Of a stretch of DNA of 39,239 nucleotides, positions 22,172 through 30,957 are shown piece by piece. A program made the translations under genes and the position numbers. Origin of the DNA: Actinomycetes bacterium (lineage in GTDB: Bacteria > Actinomycetota > Actinomycetes > S36-B12 > UBA10799); NCBI GenBank assembly GCA_029779995.1, contig JAKOZM010000556.1:1-39239 (forward strand), written 5' to 3'. How positions within the stretch are numbered: position 1 is the stretch's first letter; every line of letters starts with the position of its first letter. The notes beneath the pieces were generated by a model. The model was not told the DNA's origin and did no database searches. It saw nothing but the letters and a program-made list of their open reading frames with translations.

Positions 22172-22377
22172 ATTCGGCACTTGTTGTTGCGACACGCCGG
22201 GCGGGTTCGCAACGACTGCCGAATACCGCGCTCACCCGAGCCACTGGGCACTTGTTGTTGCGACACGCCGGGTGGGATCGCAACGACTGCCGAATTGGAG
22301 TGTGGCTGGGGTTTGCCAGGGGTGATTCGGCACTTGTTGCTGCGACACTCCGCGTGGGATCGCAACGACTGCCGAAT
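22172..22377. repeat. Array of three ~50-bp imperfect palindromes in a gene-free stretch
   Basis: Units lie at 22172-22224, 22246-22295 and 22325-22377, separated by 21 and 29 bp. All share CACTTGTTGYTGCGACAC and TCGCAACGACTGCCGAAT. In units 1 and 3, ATTCGGCACTTGTTG pairs with CAACGACTGCCGAAT over 15 positions with one mismatch and one wobble. A 3-nt bulge (TTG or CTG) and a CGA/TCG pair follow, around a GC-rich loop. A fourth member lies at 2495-2553. The rest of the 22069-22418 gap holds only the ybaK promoter and no gene that I can support. The array is downstream of the metallophosphatase gene and could end its transcript. Confidence 0.85.
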
Positions 22378-22418
22378 GCCTGCGCTGCGTGGATCGCCGG
22401 ACGAGAAGAGCAGCCAGG

Positions 22419-24479
22419 TCAGGAAACACGCACGACTGCGGACCCCGAACTGTTGGCCGACCGTCCCGCCTCATTGATCGCGGCCACGGTGAACCAGTAC
22501 GAGCCCGCCGTCAGACCGGTCACCGTGCACGACAGCGCACTGGTCCTGCAGACCACGCGAGGACCGTTGCCCACCAGGACCTCATAGGCCGTGACGGGCA
22601 GACCGCCGTCATAGGTGGGCGGCGTCCACGACAGCGCGACCGTACCGGGGCCCGACACCGCAACAGTGGGTGCCGCTGGGCGCACCGGGACCCGCGCCGC
22701 GACCAGCGCGCTGCTGGGTGCCGACGTCGCGGATGTCATCGTCGACGTGCGCAGGACCGCTGTGAAGGTGTAGCTGACGCCGTTCGACAGTCCGGTGACG
22801 GTGCAGGTAGTACCGGTGGTCGTGCACGATTTGGAACCCGGCGTCGATCGGACCACGTAGGTGGCGTCGCTGAAAGCGGGATTGGCCGGCTCAGCCAGGG
22901 TGACGGCGATCCGGCCGTCCCCGGCGCGTGCGACGGAGGTGATGACCGGCGTGGGCGGGGCGGTGACCACCACCGCTGGCGAGGTGACCCCGGCCGACTC
23001 GCCGACCTCGTTCAATGCAGAGACAGTGAAACGGTATGTCCCTGCCGCGAGCAGCAGACCGCAGGTGTTGGTCGTGGTGGTGCAGCTCTTCCCGCCGGGG
23101 GTGGCGCTCACACGGTATGTCACGGGCAGGCCACCGCTGTAGGAACTCGCGGGCCAGGTTACGTCGACTCGGTCGCCGGACACCGCAGCGATGGGGGTCC
23201 CTGGTCGCGTGGGTTTGACTGCCGGGACGAAGCTGACCGGCTCGGACAGTGTGTCAGCGATATCGTTGCTGGCCGTCACGGCGACTGAGTACGTCTGCCC
23301 GTTGGTCAGGCCGCTGATGGTGCAGGAGTTCTCGGTGGACACGCACTGCCGCGATCGGCCGATGAGGCGCGCCGTGTAGGTGACTGGCAGCCGGTCGGCC
23401 CATCGCTGCGCAGCCCATGCCACGGAGACTGTCCCGTCGCCGCTGCGGGTGACGGTGACGGCCGGTTTGTCGGGGATATCGGTGGGCGGGGTCTTCTGCC
23501 GGCAGGTGGCGCTCCCGGAGTCGGTGAACGTGACGCCTTGCGCCGGGACGAAGTCGAAGCTGTAACTGCCCTCGCCGAGACGCAACTGCAGCGCGCCGAA
23601 CACGGCCGGGTCCGGATTGGCGCCGATCGCGGCCATCGCGTCCGTGGTGACCTGGTTGCCCGCAGGCACCCGGAAGTTGTTCTGACCGCCGGTGGCCACG
23701 ATGAACTGCCGCATGCCGGCGCTGGTGACCACCGGATCGGCCACCGCCCCCGTGCTGGTGAGGCTGGCCGGGCCCAGCGGCTCGCTGCGCTGGTAGCTGT
23801 GATCGTGTCCGTGCAGCGTCAGATCGGCACCGTAGGAGTTCAGTTGGTTCCACACCGGCACCATCGGCGTGTTGTTGCCGAAGGAGCCGGCCGACCAGAC
23901 GGGGTGGTGCCACATGGCGGCCAGGCACTGCGCGGGGTTGGCCGCCACCTCGGCTGCGATCCACTTGGCCATCGGACTGCCCGGACCGCAGGATCGGGTC
24001 GGTGTGCACGCAGTCGAGTTGATGGCCAGGACAAACCACGAACCGACCCGGAACGAGTAGTTGCCGTTGGTCTGCTGGTTGGCCGCGGCCCCGAAGTACT
24101 GGTAGTAGCCGGCACCGCCCGGTGTGTTGTACTCGTGGTTGCCCGGAATGGGCCGGGTGATCGCCTTGAGGTCCCCGAACGTCTTGTCGTAGGACGACAT
24201 GAACTCCGCGTAGGTGCCGTCATGATGCTGGATGTCGCCGAGGGCCAGGAAAGCCGTCGGGTTCATGCTGCGTACGACCTCAGCCACGGCTTCTTGACGG
24301 CAGCCCGACGGACTGCCCTGGCCGTCGTTCCATTCCCGCTCGGTGGGGCTGCATGCGATGTCCCCGACCGCGGCCACCGTCACCTCGCTCGGCGGGGAGG
24401 TTTCAGCGAGGGCTGGTGTGGAAAGCCCGCTGACAACGATCACGAAGGCCACCGCAATGGCCCATCTCCCCGTCCGCAT
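22419..24479 (-). CDS. Secreted metallophosphatase with four fibronectin type III domains
   Basis: The 686-residue exported protein has a signal peptide (MRTGRW, hydrophobic core, cleavage after ALA near residue 26). The calcineurin-like phosphatase domain (about 33-290) has the metal motifs VAVGDIAC, LGDIQ, GNHEY, WHHPVW and GHDHSYQRS, as in purple-acid-phosphatase-like enzymes. Four FN3 domains fill about 320-686. Each contains one Cys pair spaced C-x6-C just before its TxxGL/TCG turn, probably a disulfide. There is no membrane anchor or sorting signal. It probably releases phosphate from organic esters outside the cell. ATG 24479 is preferred (GAAGGG upstream); a GTG at 24506 adds nine residues. 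Confidence 0.88.
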   Translation of the reverse strand: MRTGRWAIAVAFVIVVSGLSTPALAETSPPSEVTVAAVGDIACSPTEREWNDGQGSPSGCRQEAVAEVVRSMNPTAFLALGDIQHHDGTYAEFMSSYDKTFGDLKAITRPIPGNHEYNTPGGAGYYQYFGAAANQQTNGNYSFRVGSWFVLAINSTACTPTRSCGPGSPMAKWIAAEVAANPAQCLAAMWHHPVWSAGSFGNNTPMVPVWNQLNSYGADLTLHGHDHSYQRSEPLGPASLTSTGAVADPVVTSAGMRQFIVATGGQNNFRVPAGNQVTTDAMAAIGANPDPAVFGALQLRLGEGSYSFDFVPAQGVTFTDSGSATCRQKTPPTDIPDKPAVTVTRSGDGTVSVAWAAQRWADRLPVTYTARLIGRSRQCVSTENSCTISGLTNGQTYSVAVTASNDIADTLSEPVSFVPAVKPTRPGTPIAAVSGDRVDVTWPASSYSGGLPVTYRVSATPGGKSCTTTTNTCGLLLAAGTYRFTVSALNEVGESAGVTSPAVVVTAPPTPVITSVARAGDGRIAVTLAEPANPAFSDATYVVRSTPGSKSCTTTGTTCTVTGLSNGVSYTFTAVLRTSTMTSATSAPSSALVAARVPVRPAAPTVAVSGPGTVALSWTPPTYDGGLPVTAYEVLVGNGPRVVCRTSALSCTVTGLTAGSYWFTVAAINEAGRSANSSGSAVVRVS

Positions 24480-24592
24480 GGCACTGCCCTTCGTCTCCCT
24501 TGCCACCTACAGTCGCACCCGAAATCCGAAGGTGAGCGGCGCATCGGTGCCGATTGAGCAAATCTTGAGCAACTACTTCGCTGTGTGACCGG

Positions 24593-26389
24593 TCAACTAC
24601 GGGCTGTGTCGATTCCCGGCCCCAATCGCAATTGCGTGATGACTGCGCGGACGGACTCGGGGGACATCTTGTGCTCGCGCCGGTCGTAGGTGAGCAGACC
24701 GTTTGTCTCGTCCTCGACGTCGCTGAGTTGGGTGTAGACCGTCGCCGAGAGTCCCCGCGGGATCGCCGGGATGATCTGGGTGATGTGCAGTCGTTGGAAG
24801 GCCCGCGTGAGGGCAACCATCGACGAGAAGCGCCGGTAGCCGAACTCCCGGCCACTGGCGCTGTGGCCAGTGATGTGGTGGCTGTAGCCGCCGTACTCGG
24901 TCAACGCGAGGACCCGGTGGTCGCCACGTCCGGGGATCCGGAACCGCCGGAAGTAGACATGCAGGCTTCTGAAGTCGCCACCACCCTGGTCGTGCCAGCC
25001 ACTGGCGTGGTCGACCGGCCGACTGGGATCGATCGTTCGCAGATGCTGCGCAACTGCGGTGGCGTCGAACTGTCCCCAGCCCTCGTTGAAGGGAACCCAG
25101 ACCGCGATCGATACTGCGTTGCCGAGCAGACCGACCATGTCGTCGAGTTCACGCAGCCACCGCTGCCTGGCGGCCTCATCCTGGCGGGCGAACAGGGTGT
25201 ACCGGTTGTCCTTCAGGCGTAGGGGTGTGACGGCCGGGATCTGGATGACCGGCGCCCGGTAGGTGCCGCCACCATTGACGGCGTCCTGCCACACCAGCAT
25301 TCCGAGTCGGTCGCAGTGGTAGTACCAGCGCAGCGGCTCGATCTTGATGTGCTTGCGCAGCATCGTGAAACCCAGGTCTTTCATGGCCGTGATGTCGTAC
25401 TCCAGGGCCTCGTCGCTGGGGGCCGTGTAGAGCCCATCGGGCCAATAGCCCTGGTCCAGGACGCCGGCGTGGAAATAGGGATGGCCGTTGAGCAGAAGGC
25501 GCGGCAGGCCCTCGGTATCCGCTCCGACCGTGAACGTCCGCAGTCCCGTGTAGGACTCGACGTGATCGTCACCGGCGGTGATCTGCAGGTCGTAGAGTAC
25601 GGGGTTCTCGGGGGTCCACCACACTGGATCGGCGATGTCGATGCGGGTGGTCTTGTTGCCGGGCATGGTACAGACGGCGACCTCCTGCTCGGCCAGCGTC
25701 ACCCTCACGTTGACATCCACAGTGCCTGTAGTCGTGACGGTCAGGTCGAACCCGCTCAGGTCCGGATCGATCCGCAGGTCCTGGACGTGGATGTCGGGGA
25801 CGGCCTCGAGCCACACCGTCTGCCAGATCCCTGACTGCGGTGTGTACCAGATGCCGCCGTGATGCAGTTTCTGCTTTCCGCGGGCACCCGTGCCAGTGTC
25901 GGAGGGGTCGGTGACGATGACATGCAGCATGTTCTCGGTCGGCTCGAGCGCGTCGCTGATGTCGATGGTGAAGGGTAGGTAGCCGCCCTCGTGGGTCCCG
26001 ACCGGCTGCCCGTTGACCTGAACGCGGCACCATTGGTCGACCGCTCCGAAGTGCAGCAGGACTCGATCGCCGTCGACCGGGGCTGTGAAGGTGCGGCGGT
26101 AGTGCAGGTACTGACCCGGTTGCAGATGCCTACCGACCCCGGACAGTGGCGCCTCGGGGGAGAACGGCACCACGATCTGGCCGTCCCATGCGCCCGGGGT
26201 GGCGGACGAGGCGGTGATGGCGTAGTCCCAGCGGCCGTTGAGGTTGACGTACGAGCGCCGCCGCAGTTGTGGCCGGGGGTACTCGGGCAGGGGATGGTCG
26301 GGGTCGAGGGTCTGCGCCCACGGCGTCAACAAGGGTGGAATCTCGCCGGTCACGCGCGGATCAGGGGCTGCTCGGCGCAGGGGGTTCAT
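24593..26389 (-). CDS. Glycoside hydrolase family 2 protein (beta-galactosidase/glucuronidase type)
   Basis: The 598-residue protein has the GH2 order. A sugar-binding jelly-roll (about 45-190; SYVNLNGRWDYAIT, WCRVQVNGQPVGTHEGGYLPF) and an Ig-like domain lead into the TIM barrel (LLLNGHPYFHAGVLDQGYWPDGLY, GFTMLRKHIKIEPLRWYYHCDRLGMLVWQD). Acid/base Glu436 lies in WVPFNEGWGQ and the nucleophile is probably Glu498 in LTEYGGY. There is no signal peptide, so it is likely cytoplasmic and cleaves imported beta-linked glycosides. The substrate is unknown. ATG 26389 is chosen; GTG 26452 would add 21 unconserved residues. The gene stands alone between the phosphatase and the divergent SOS operon. Confidence 0.88.
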   Translation of the reverse strand: MNPLRRAAPDPRVTGEIPPLLTPWAQTLDPDHPLPEYPRPQLRRRSYVNLNGRWDYAITASSATPGAWDGQIVVPFSPEAPLSGVGRHLQPGQYLHYRRTFTAPVDGDRVLLHFGAVDQWCRVQVNGQPVGTHEGGYLPFTIDISDALEPTENMLHVIVTDPSDTGTGARGKQKLHHGGIWYTPQSGIWQTVWLEAVPDIHVQDLRIDPDLSGFDLTVTTTGTVDVNVRVTLAEQEVAVCTMPGNKTTRIDIADPVWWTPENPVLYDLQITAGDDHVESYTGLRTFTVGADTEGLPRLLLNGHPYFHAGVLDQGYWPDGLYTAPSDEALEYDITAMKDLGFTMLRKHIKIEPLRWYYHCDRLGMLVWQDAVNGGGTYRAPVIQIPAVTPLRLKDNRYTLFARQDEAARQRWLRELDDMVGLLGNAVSIAVWVPFNEGWGQFDATAVAQHLRTIDPSRPVDHASGWHDQGGGDFRSLHVYFRRFRIPGRGDHRVLALTEYGGYSHHITGHSASGREFGYRRFSSMVALTRAFQRLHITQIIPAIPRGLSATVYTQLSDVEDETNGLLTYDRREHKMSPESVRAVITQLRLGPGIDTARS

Positions 26390-26481
26390 GACTCCAGTGT
26401 GCGCCGCGACGCCGATGGCGGGGCTGTGGAGTGCGGGCCGGCGGCGTGTCACGAGGGAGGGCGAAAGAGCAGGGAATCTAT

Positions 26482-26497
26482 ACGAACAAATGTGCGA
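26482..26497. promoter_or_regulatory. Degenerate second LexA-like site
   Basis: ACGAACAAATGTGCGA differs from TCGAAC-N4-GTTCGA at two positions. It lies 57 bp upstream of the perfect box. It might be an accessory operator or chance; the spacing does not prove cooperation. Confidence 0.3.
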
Positions 26498-26538
26498 ATA
26501 CGCCTTGACGTACCCCTGTGCGAATGTTCTGCTGGTAT

Positions 26539-26554
26539 TCGAACGCGGGTTCGA
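26539..26554. promoter_or_regulatory. LexA (SOS) box
   Basis: TCGAACGCGGGTTCGA is an exact match to TCGAAC-N4-GTTCGA, the actinobacterial SOS box known from mycobacteria. It lies 24 bp before the ATG of the DUF6504 gene and just downstream of a possible -35 (TTGACG, 26505-26510). LexA bound here would block the four-gene polymerase operon until DNA damage triggers self-cleavage. Confidence 0.9.
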
Positions 26555-26577
26555 ATATGACCGCTGAGGAGGTATCC

Positions 26578-26862
26578 ATGAGTCGTACTCATCGCAGTGA
26601 CCGCACCATCCACGTCAAGTGTGCAAGTGGGCGTCCTGCACAGTTCATCTGGCGCGACCGGCTCTACCGCGTCGACGAGGTCCTGCAGCAGTGGGACAAG
26701 TCGGCGCTGTGGTGGAAGGACGTGCGCGCGACCCCCACCGGCTGCGATGTGCAGACGTGGCGGGTGGCGGCTTCGGCCGGCCGGTTCGACGGTCATGGGG
26801 TCTACGAGCTCAGTTTCGACCCGGCTGCGGATCAGTGGTACCTGGTCCGGACGTTCGACTGA
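26578..26862 (+). CDS. DUF6504 family protein, first gene of SOS mutasome operon
   Basis: The 94-residue protein has the DUF6504 core GRPAQFIWRDRLYRVDEVLQQW. A basic N-terminus and a beta-rich C-terminus (VYELSFDPAADQWYLVRTFD) flank it. The family is known mainly from its position in front of dnaE and dinB/imuB-type genes in actinobacteria; its biochemical role is unknown. ATG 26578 is preferred because AGGAGG (26567-26572) is 5 nt upstream; an ATG at 26557 would overlap that site. It is 15 bp from the next gene and under the LexA box. Confidence 0.8.
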   Translation: MSRTHRSDRTIHVKCASGRPAQFIWRDRLYRVDEVLQQWDKSALWWKDVRATPTGCDVQTWRVAASAGRFDGHGVYELSFDPAADQWYLVRTFD

Positions 26863-26877
26863 AAGGGGGGGACCACC

Positions 26878-27270
26878 ATGACAGTTCTGACCCCTGCCAG
26901 CCGGGACCTGCTGCGGACCGCGGTGATCAGTCTCGATGACGCTTACCAGGCCGAAACCCCTGACCACCGCTACATCGCCGCCCACGTCGCGGCGCTCCGG
27001 GCGGGCGCCGCCCTGTTGGCGGTCAAAGCCAGGCCCACGCGATCAGCGCGTATCCGCAGCGTCTGGCACATGGTGCCCGGTATCGCCCCTGAGTTGGGGG
27101 AGTGGTGCGTCTTCTTCGATGCCATCGGTAAACGCAGAGTGTTCGTGGAGATCGGCCAGGATCAGGTGACCCAGCGGCAAGCCGATGACCTGGTGCGCGA
27201 CGCTGAGGCGTTCCTGGACCAGGTCGCCCGGATCCTCAACGTGAGCCTGCCGATCCGGATGGCGGGGTAG
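26878..27270 (+). CDS. HEPN-domain-like protein (SAV_6107 family)
   Basis: This 130-residue, mostly helical protein has DAYQAETPDHRYIAAHVAALRAGAALLA in its first half. Aromatic-rich VWHMVPGIAPELGEWCVFF and C-terminal ADDLVRDAEAFLDQVARIL follow. This pattern belongs to the SAV_6107-type HEPN family found between DUF6504 and dnaE in Streptomyces and relatives. The RNase motif R-x4-6-H of toxin HEPNs is not at its usual place near the C-terminus, so nuclease activity is doubtful. A GGGGGG ribosome-binding site precedes the ATG. Location implies a role as adaptor or regulator of the polymerase, in the sense that ImuA' serves in mycobacteria; this is inference. Confidence 0.75.
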   Translation: MTVLTPASRDLLRTAVISLDDAYQAETPDHRYIAAHVAALRAGAALLAVKARPTRSARIRSVWHMVPGIAPELGEWCVFFDAIGKRRVFVEIGQDQVTQRQADDLVRDAEAFLDQVARILNVSLPIRMAG

Positions 27271-27277
27271 GCGGCGC

Positions 27278-30200
27278 ATGTTCCCCCATCTGCATGTCGC
27301 CTCCTATTACTCCCTGCGCCACGGGGTCTGCTCCCCGCAGGAATTGGTGCAGCGCGCGGTCGAGTTGGATCTGCCCGCGCTGGCACTGACCGACCGGGAC
27401 GGCCTTTACGGGGCGGTGCGATTCATGCAGGCCTGCCTTGAGCACGGGATGCCGGGGATCCTCGGAGTCGATCTGGCGATGCCGGAGGAGGCGTTGCCAC
27501 CCACCCCCGGGACCCCGGTCCGGGGCGGGACCTGGCGTGATCTGCGCAATCCCCGGGTGGTGATGCTGGCACGTGGGGGCAGGGGCTGGGCGGCCTTGAG
27601 CAGGGTGGTGTCGGCCGCCCACACCAGTGGGGAGCGCGGTCACCCGACCATCGATGACGCATTGCTGGAGGAGTTCGTCGTTCCGGGCGATCTGCAGGTG
27701 CTGCTGGGACCCGACTCGGATGTCGGCAGGGCGATCGCCCGGCACCGCTTCGACCTCGCCGACCGGTTGTTACAGCGCTGGCGGTATCTGGCCGGGGACA
27801 ACGTGTACATGGAGATCGTCAGCCACCGCACCGCACCGCGTGCCTGGGGTGAGCAACGGCCAGGTCCGGATCTGTCCACACCCATGGCCCGCCGGATGTG
27901 GACCTACGCCACCGAACGAGAACTCCCGGCGGTGCTTACCAACGCTGTGCGCTACTGCCATCCGCGGCAGGCTGCCACCGCTGACCTGCTGGATGCCATC
28001 CGGCGGTTGGTGCCGATGGACTCCCGGCACCTGGACCGAGAGAACTCCGCCGGTTACCTTGCCCCCGGTACGCATATGAAGGGTGTCGCGGAGCAGATCG
28101 CCGGGGATCGGGCCGGGCAGTTGCTGGGGATGACCGCTGATCTGGCCCGGGCGTGTGTGCTGGACCCAGTTCATGACTTCGGGATCGGTGACATTCACGT
28201 CCCCGAACTCGACGTGTTGCTTTCGGGTAAACCCCCTGTCGAACTCACCGGGCCGGTGATGGCCGGGTTCGCTGCCCGGCGCCATCGCCACGAGCAGCGC
28301 AAGGCAGACGCACTGCGTGCCGACGGATTGCTGCGCACGCGCTGTGAAGCCGCTCTGCACACCCGGTTCCGGGCCCAGGAGGTGCCCGCGGCCAGGCAGC
28401 GACTGGATGCCGAGCTTGAGGTGATCTCCACGCTGGGATTCGCCGGCTACTTCCTGACTGTGGCGGAGGTCGTCGACCTGATCCGCGAGATGAAGGTCAG
28501 AGTGGCTGCCCGCGGGTCAGGCGCGGGCAGCGTGGTGAACTACTTGCTGACCATCTCCGGGGTGGATCCGTTGCGGCATGACCTGTTGATGGAGCGCTTC
28601 TTGTCACCGCTACGCCGGGTTCTGCCCGACATCGATATCGATGTGGAGTCGGCACGCCGCACGGACATCTACCGGCGCATCGTGGATCGCTTCGGCGCCC
28701 ATCGCAGTGCCTGCGTGAGCATGCGCGACACGTACAAGGTGCGTCACGCCATCCGTGATGTCGGGGCGGCGCTGGGCTTCCCCGCCGGGGAGATCGACGA
28801 TTTCGCCAAAGCCTTCCCGCACATCCGGGCTCGCGACGCCCGTGCGGCGATCGCAGAACTGCCTGAGTTGCGGACCTCGATCGTGGGCACATTGTCCCAG
28901 CGCGGCATGCTCGACGGTTTCCTGCATTTCGTGGAGTCACTGGACGGTCTGCCCCGGCACATCGCGATGCATCCGTGCGGGGTGCTGCTGTCGGACTCCT
29001 CGTTGCTGGACCGGACCCCCGTCGAAGCCAGCTGGATGGGCTTTCCCATGAGCCAGTTCGACAAGGACGACGTGGAGGCCATGGGTTTCCTCAAACTCGA
29101 TGTGCTCGGGATCCGTATGCAGTCGGCCATGGCTCATGCCGTGACCGAGGTGCAACGGGTCGATGGGGTGACGGTTGACCTCGAGGACCTGCCCTTCGAC
29201 GACACCGACACGTTCGACCTGATCCAGAAGGCGAAGACCTTGGGGTGCTTCCAGATCGAGTCACCCGGGCAGCGGGAATTGATCGGCAAGTTCGGTCCGC
29301 GCGACTTCAATGACCTCATCATCGACATCTCGCTGTTCCGGCCGGGACCGGTGAAGAGCGACATGATCACGCCTTTCCTGTCCGCTCGGCATGGCTGGCG
29401 GGAGCCGCTGCGTATCCACCCCGACCTGGAGCCTGCGCTGGCCGAGACCCATGGGGTGGTGGTGTTCCACGAGCAGGTGCTGCGGATCGTGTCCGTCATG
29501 ACCGGGTGTTCGGTCGCGGAGGCCGATGAGGTGCGTCGGCAGTTGGGCAGCCCGGACGGCCAGGTGATGATCCGGGACTGGTTCACGCCGGCCGCGCTGC
29601 AGAAGGGGTATGACCTCCCCACTGTGGAGAAGGTGTGGGAGGTGTTGCGTGCCTTCGCCAGCTTCGGGTTCTGCAAGGCGCATGCGGCGGCGTTCGCCCT
29701 ACCCACCTACCATTCGGCGTGGCTCAAACGGCACTATCCGGCGGCGTTCCTGGCCGGGGTGCTGACTCATGACCCGGGGATGTACCCGAAGCGGCTGATC
29801 CTGGATGAGGCCCGCAACATGGGGGTGGAGATCCTGGCGTTGGACGTCAATGTCTCGACCGGGCAGTACCGCTTGGAGAAGACCGGTCAGAATTACGGCA
29901 TCCGGCTGTCATTGGCCGACGTCAAGGGCATCGCCGAGGTGGAGATCTCGGGGATCGAGATGGCCCAGCCGTTCACTGGTCTGGCTGACTTCTGGACCCG
30001 CACCTCGGTGTCGCGGCCAGTGGTGGAACGGTTGGTGCGCGCTGGCGGGTTCGACGCGATGCATGGGATCACCGGTGCGCGGCGCAGTGGTCATGTGACT
30101 CGCCGGGACCTGCTGCTGCAGGTCGCCGACCTGCACCGGGCCGGTGGCCGGCGCCGGGTTCGCCAGCAGATCACCGTTGACCAGGGCACTGGGCTGGCTC

Positions 30201-30949
30201 AGAAGGTCGCCGCGCAGTCAAAGGCCCCGAAGGCGTACGCGGTCCCGCAGGCACAACTGGCCCTGCCACTGATCGAGGAGCAGCCACCCAGTGGTCTGCC
30301 CGAGATGTCGGTGGCCGACCGGGTGGAGGCCGAGGTCGAGATCCTCGGTCTGGATGTCAGCCGGCATGCCGTGTCGTTCTATGAGCACATGTTCGCCGAT
30401 CTCGGGGTGGTCCGTGCCAAGGATCTGCTGACCCGGCGCTCGCATGAGCACGTGCTCGTTGCGGGGATCAAAGTCGCCACGCAGACCCCGCCGATCCGTA
30501 GCGGTCGCCGAGTCGTGTTCCTGACCCTGGACGACTCCACCGGGCCGGTGGACCTGACCTTCTTCGAGGACGCCCAAGGTCCCTATGCGCATACCGTGTT
30601 CCATTCCTGGATGCTGCTGGCTCGTGGGGAGATCCGGCGCACCGGGCGGCGAGGCATCTCCCTGCGCGCCACCGGCGCCTGGTCACTGCCGGAGGTCCAT
30701 GCGGTGTGGAAGCGGGGTGGCGCCGCTGGTGTGTTCGACCTGCTCAACGCCCCCGTCGTGGCATCGGCTGGCCCGGACCGTCTGGAGGACCCGACGGTGG
30801 CCACCGGGGACACAGCTCCCAGCGTCCGACGGGTACTGGTCCATGCCAGCGGATTCCGGCAGTCCCCATATGCAGACACCAAACCTGCCGGTGACTCCGG
30901 GAAGAAGCCGCCGAAGCTGTGGCACTCCAGCCCGGGCAGTGCAGGCTAG
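27278..30949 (+). CDS. dnaE2: Error-prone DNA polymerase III alpha subunit, DnaE2 type
   Basis: The 1223-residue C-family polymerase begins with a PHP domain (HLHVASYYSLRHG, LALTDRDGLYGAVRF). The palm domain carries the catalytic aspartates in PDIDIDVESARR near residue 450, and LFRPGPVKSDMI, GCSVAEADEVRR and SFGFCKAHAAAFA follow. The helix-hairpin region precedes a possible clamp-binding QLALPL near residue 992. An OB fold (VLVAGIKVATQTPPIRSGRRV) lies before the C-terminal tail. The SOS box, partner genes and DIDIDVESARR form indicate translesion synthesis rather than chromosome replication; a DnaE1 should lie elsewhere. It starts 7 bp after the HEPN stop. Confidence 0.93.
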   Translation: MFPHLHVASYYSLRHGVCSPQELVQRAVELDLPALALTDRDGLYGAVRFMQACLEHGMPGILGVDLAMPEEALPPTPGTPVRGGTWRDLRNPRVVMLARGGRGWAALSRVVSAAHTSGERGHPTIDDALLEEFVVPGDLQVLLGPDSDVGRAIARHRFDLADRLLQRWRYLAGDNVYMEIVSHRTAPRAWGEQRPGPDLSTPMARRMWTYATERELPAVLTNAVRYCHPRQAATADLLDAIRRLVPMDSRHLDRENSAGYLAPGTHMKGVAEQIAGDRAGQLLGMTADLARACVLDPVHDFGIGDIHVPELDVLLSGKPPVELTGPVMAGFAARRHRHEQRKADALRADGLLRTRCEAALHTRFRAQEVPAARQRLDAELEVISTLGFAGYFLTVAEVVDLIREMKVRVAARGSGAGSVVNYLLTISGVDPLRHDLLMERFLSPLRRVLPDIDIDVESARRTDIYRRIVDRFGAHRSACVSMRDTYKVRHAIRDVGAALGFPAGEIDDFAKAFPHIRARDARAAIAELPELRTSIVGTLSQRGMLDGFLHFVESLDGLPRHIAMHPCGVLLSDSSLLDRTPVEASWMGFPMSQFDKDDVEAMGFLKLDVLGIRMQSAMAHAVTEVQRVDGVTVDLEDLPFDDTDTFDLIQKAKTLGCFQIESPGQRELIGKFGPRDFNDLIIDISLFRPGPVKSDMITPFLSARHGWREPLRIHPDLEPALAETHGVVVFHEQVLRIVSVMTGCSVAEADEVRRQLGSPDGQVMIRDWFTPAALQKGYDLPTVEKVWEVLRAFASFGFCKAHAAAFALPTYHSAWLKRHYPAAFLAGVLTHDPGMYPKRLILDEARNMGVEILALDVNVSTGQYRLEKTGQNYGIRLSLADVKGIAEVEISGIEMAQPFTGLADFWTRTSVSRPVVERLVRAGGFDAMHGITGARRSGHVTRRDLLLQVADLHRAGGRRRVRQQITVDQGTGLAQKVAAQSKAPKAYAVPQAQLALPLIEEQPPSGLPEMSVADRVEAEVEILGLDVSRHAVSFYEHMFADLGVVRAKDLLTRRSHEHVLVAGIKVATQTPPIRSGRRVVFLTLDDSTGPVDLTFFEDAQGPYAHTVFHSWMLLARGEIRRTGRRGISLRATGAWSLPEVHAVWKRGGAAGVFDLLNAPVVASAGPDRLEDPTVATGDTAPSVRRVLVHASGFRQSPYADTKPAGDSGKKPPKLWHSSPGSAG

Positions 30950-30957
30950 GACAGGAG

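Noticed and set aside
22172..22377. CRISPR array
   Set aside because: Only three units, each a long palindrome of about 50 bp with spacers of 21 and 29 bp, unit 2 diverged at one end, and no cas genes nearby.
26878..27270. HEPN RNase toxin of a toxin-antitoxin pair with DUF6504
   Set aside because: No R-x4-6-H motif at the usual place, and both genes are conserved as partners of dnaE/dinB rather than as a stand-alone pair.
27278..30949. Replicative DnaE1
   Set aside because: SOS box, operon with DinB and the DIDIDVESARR form point to the damage-inducible type, although its length is nearer to DnaE1.
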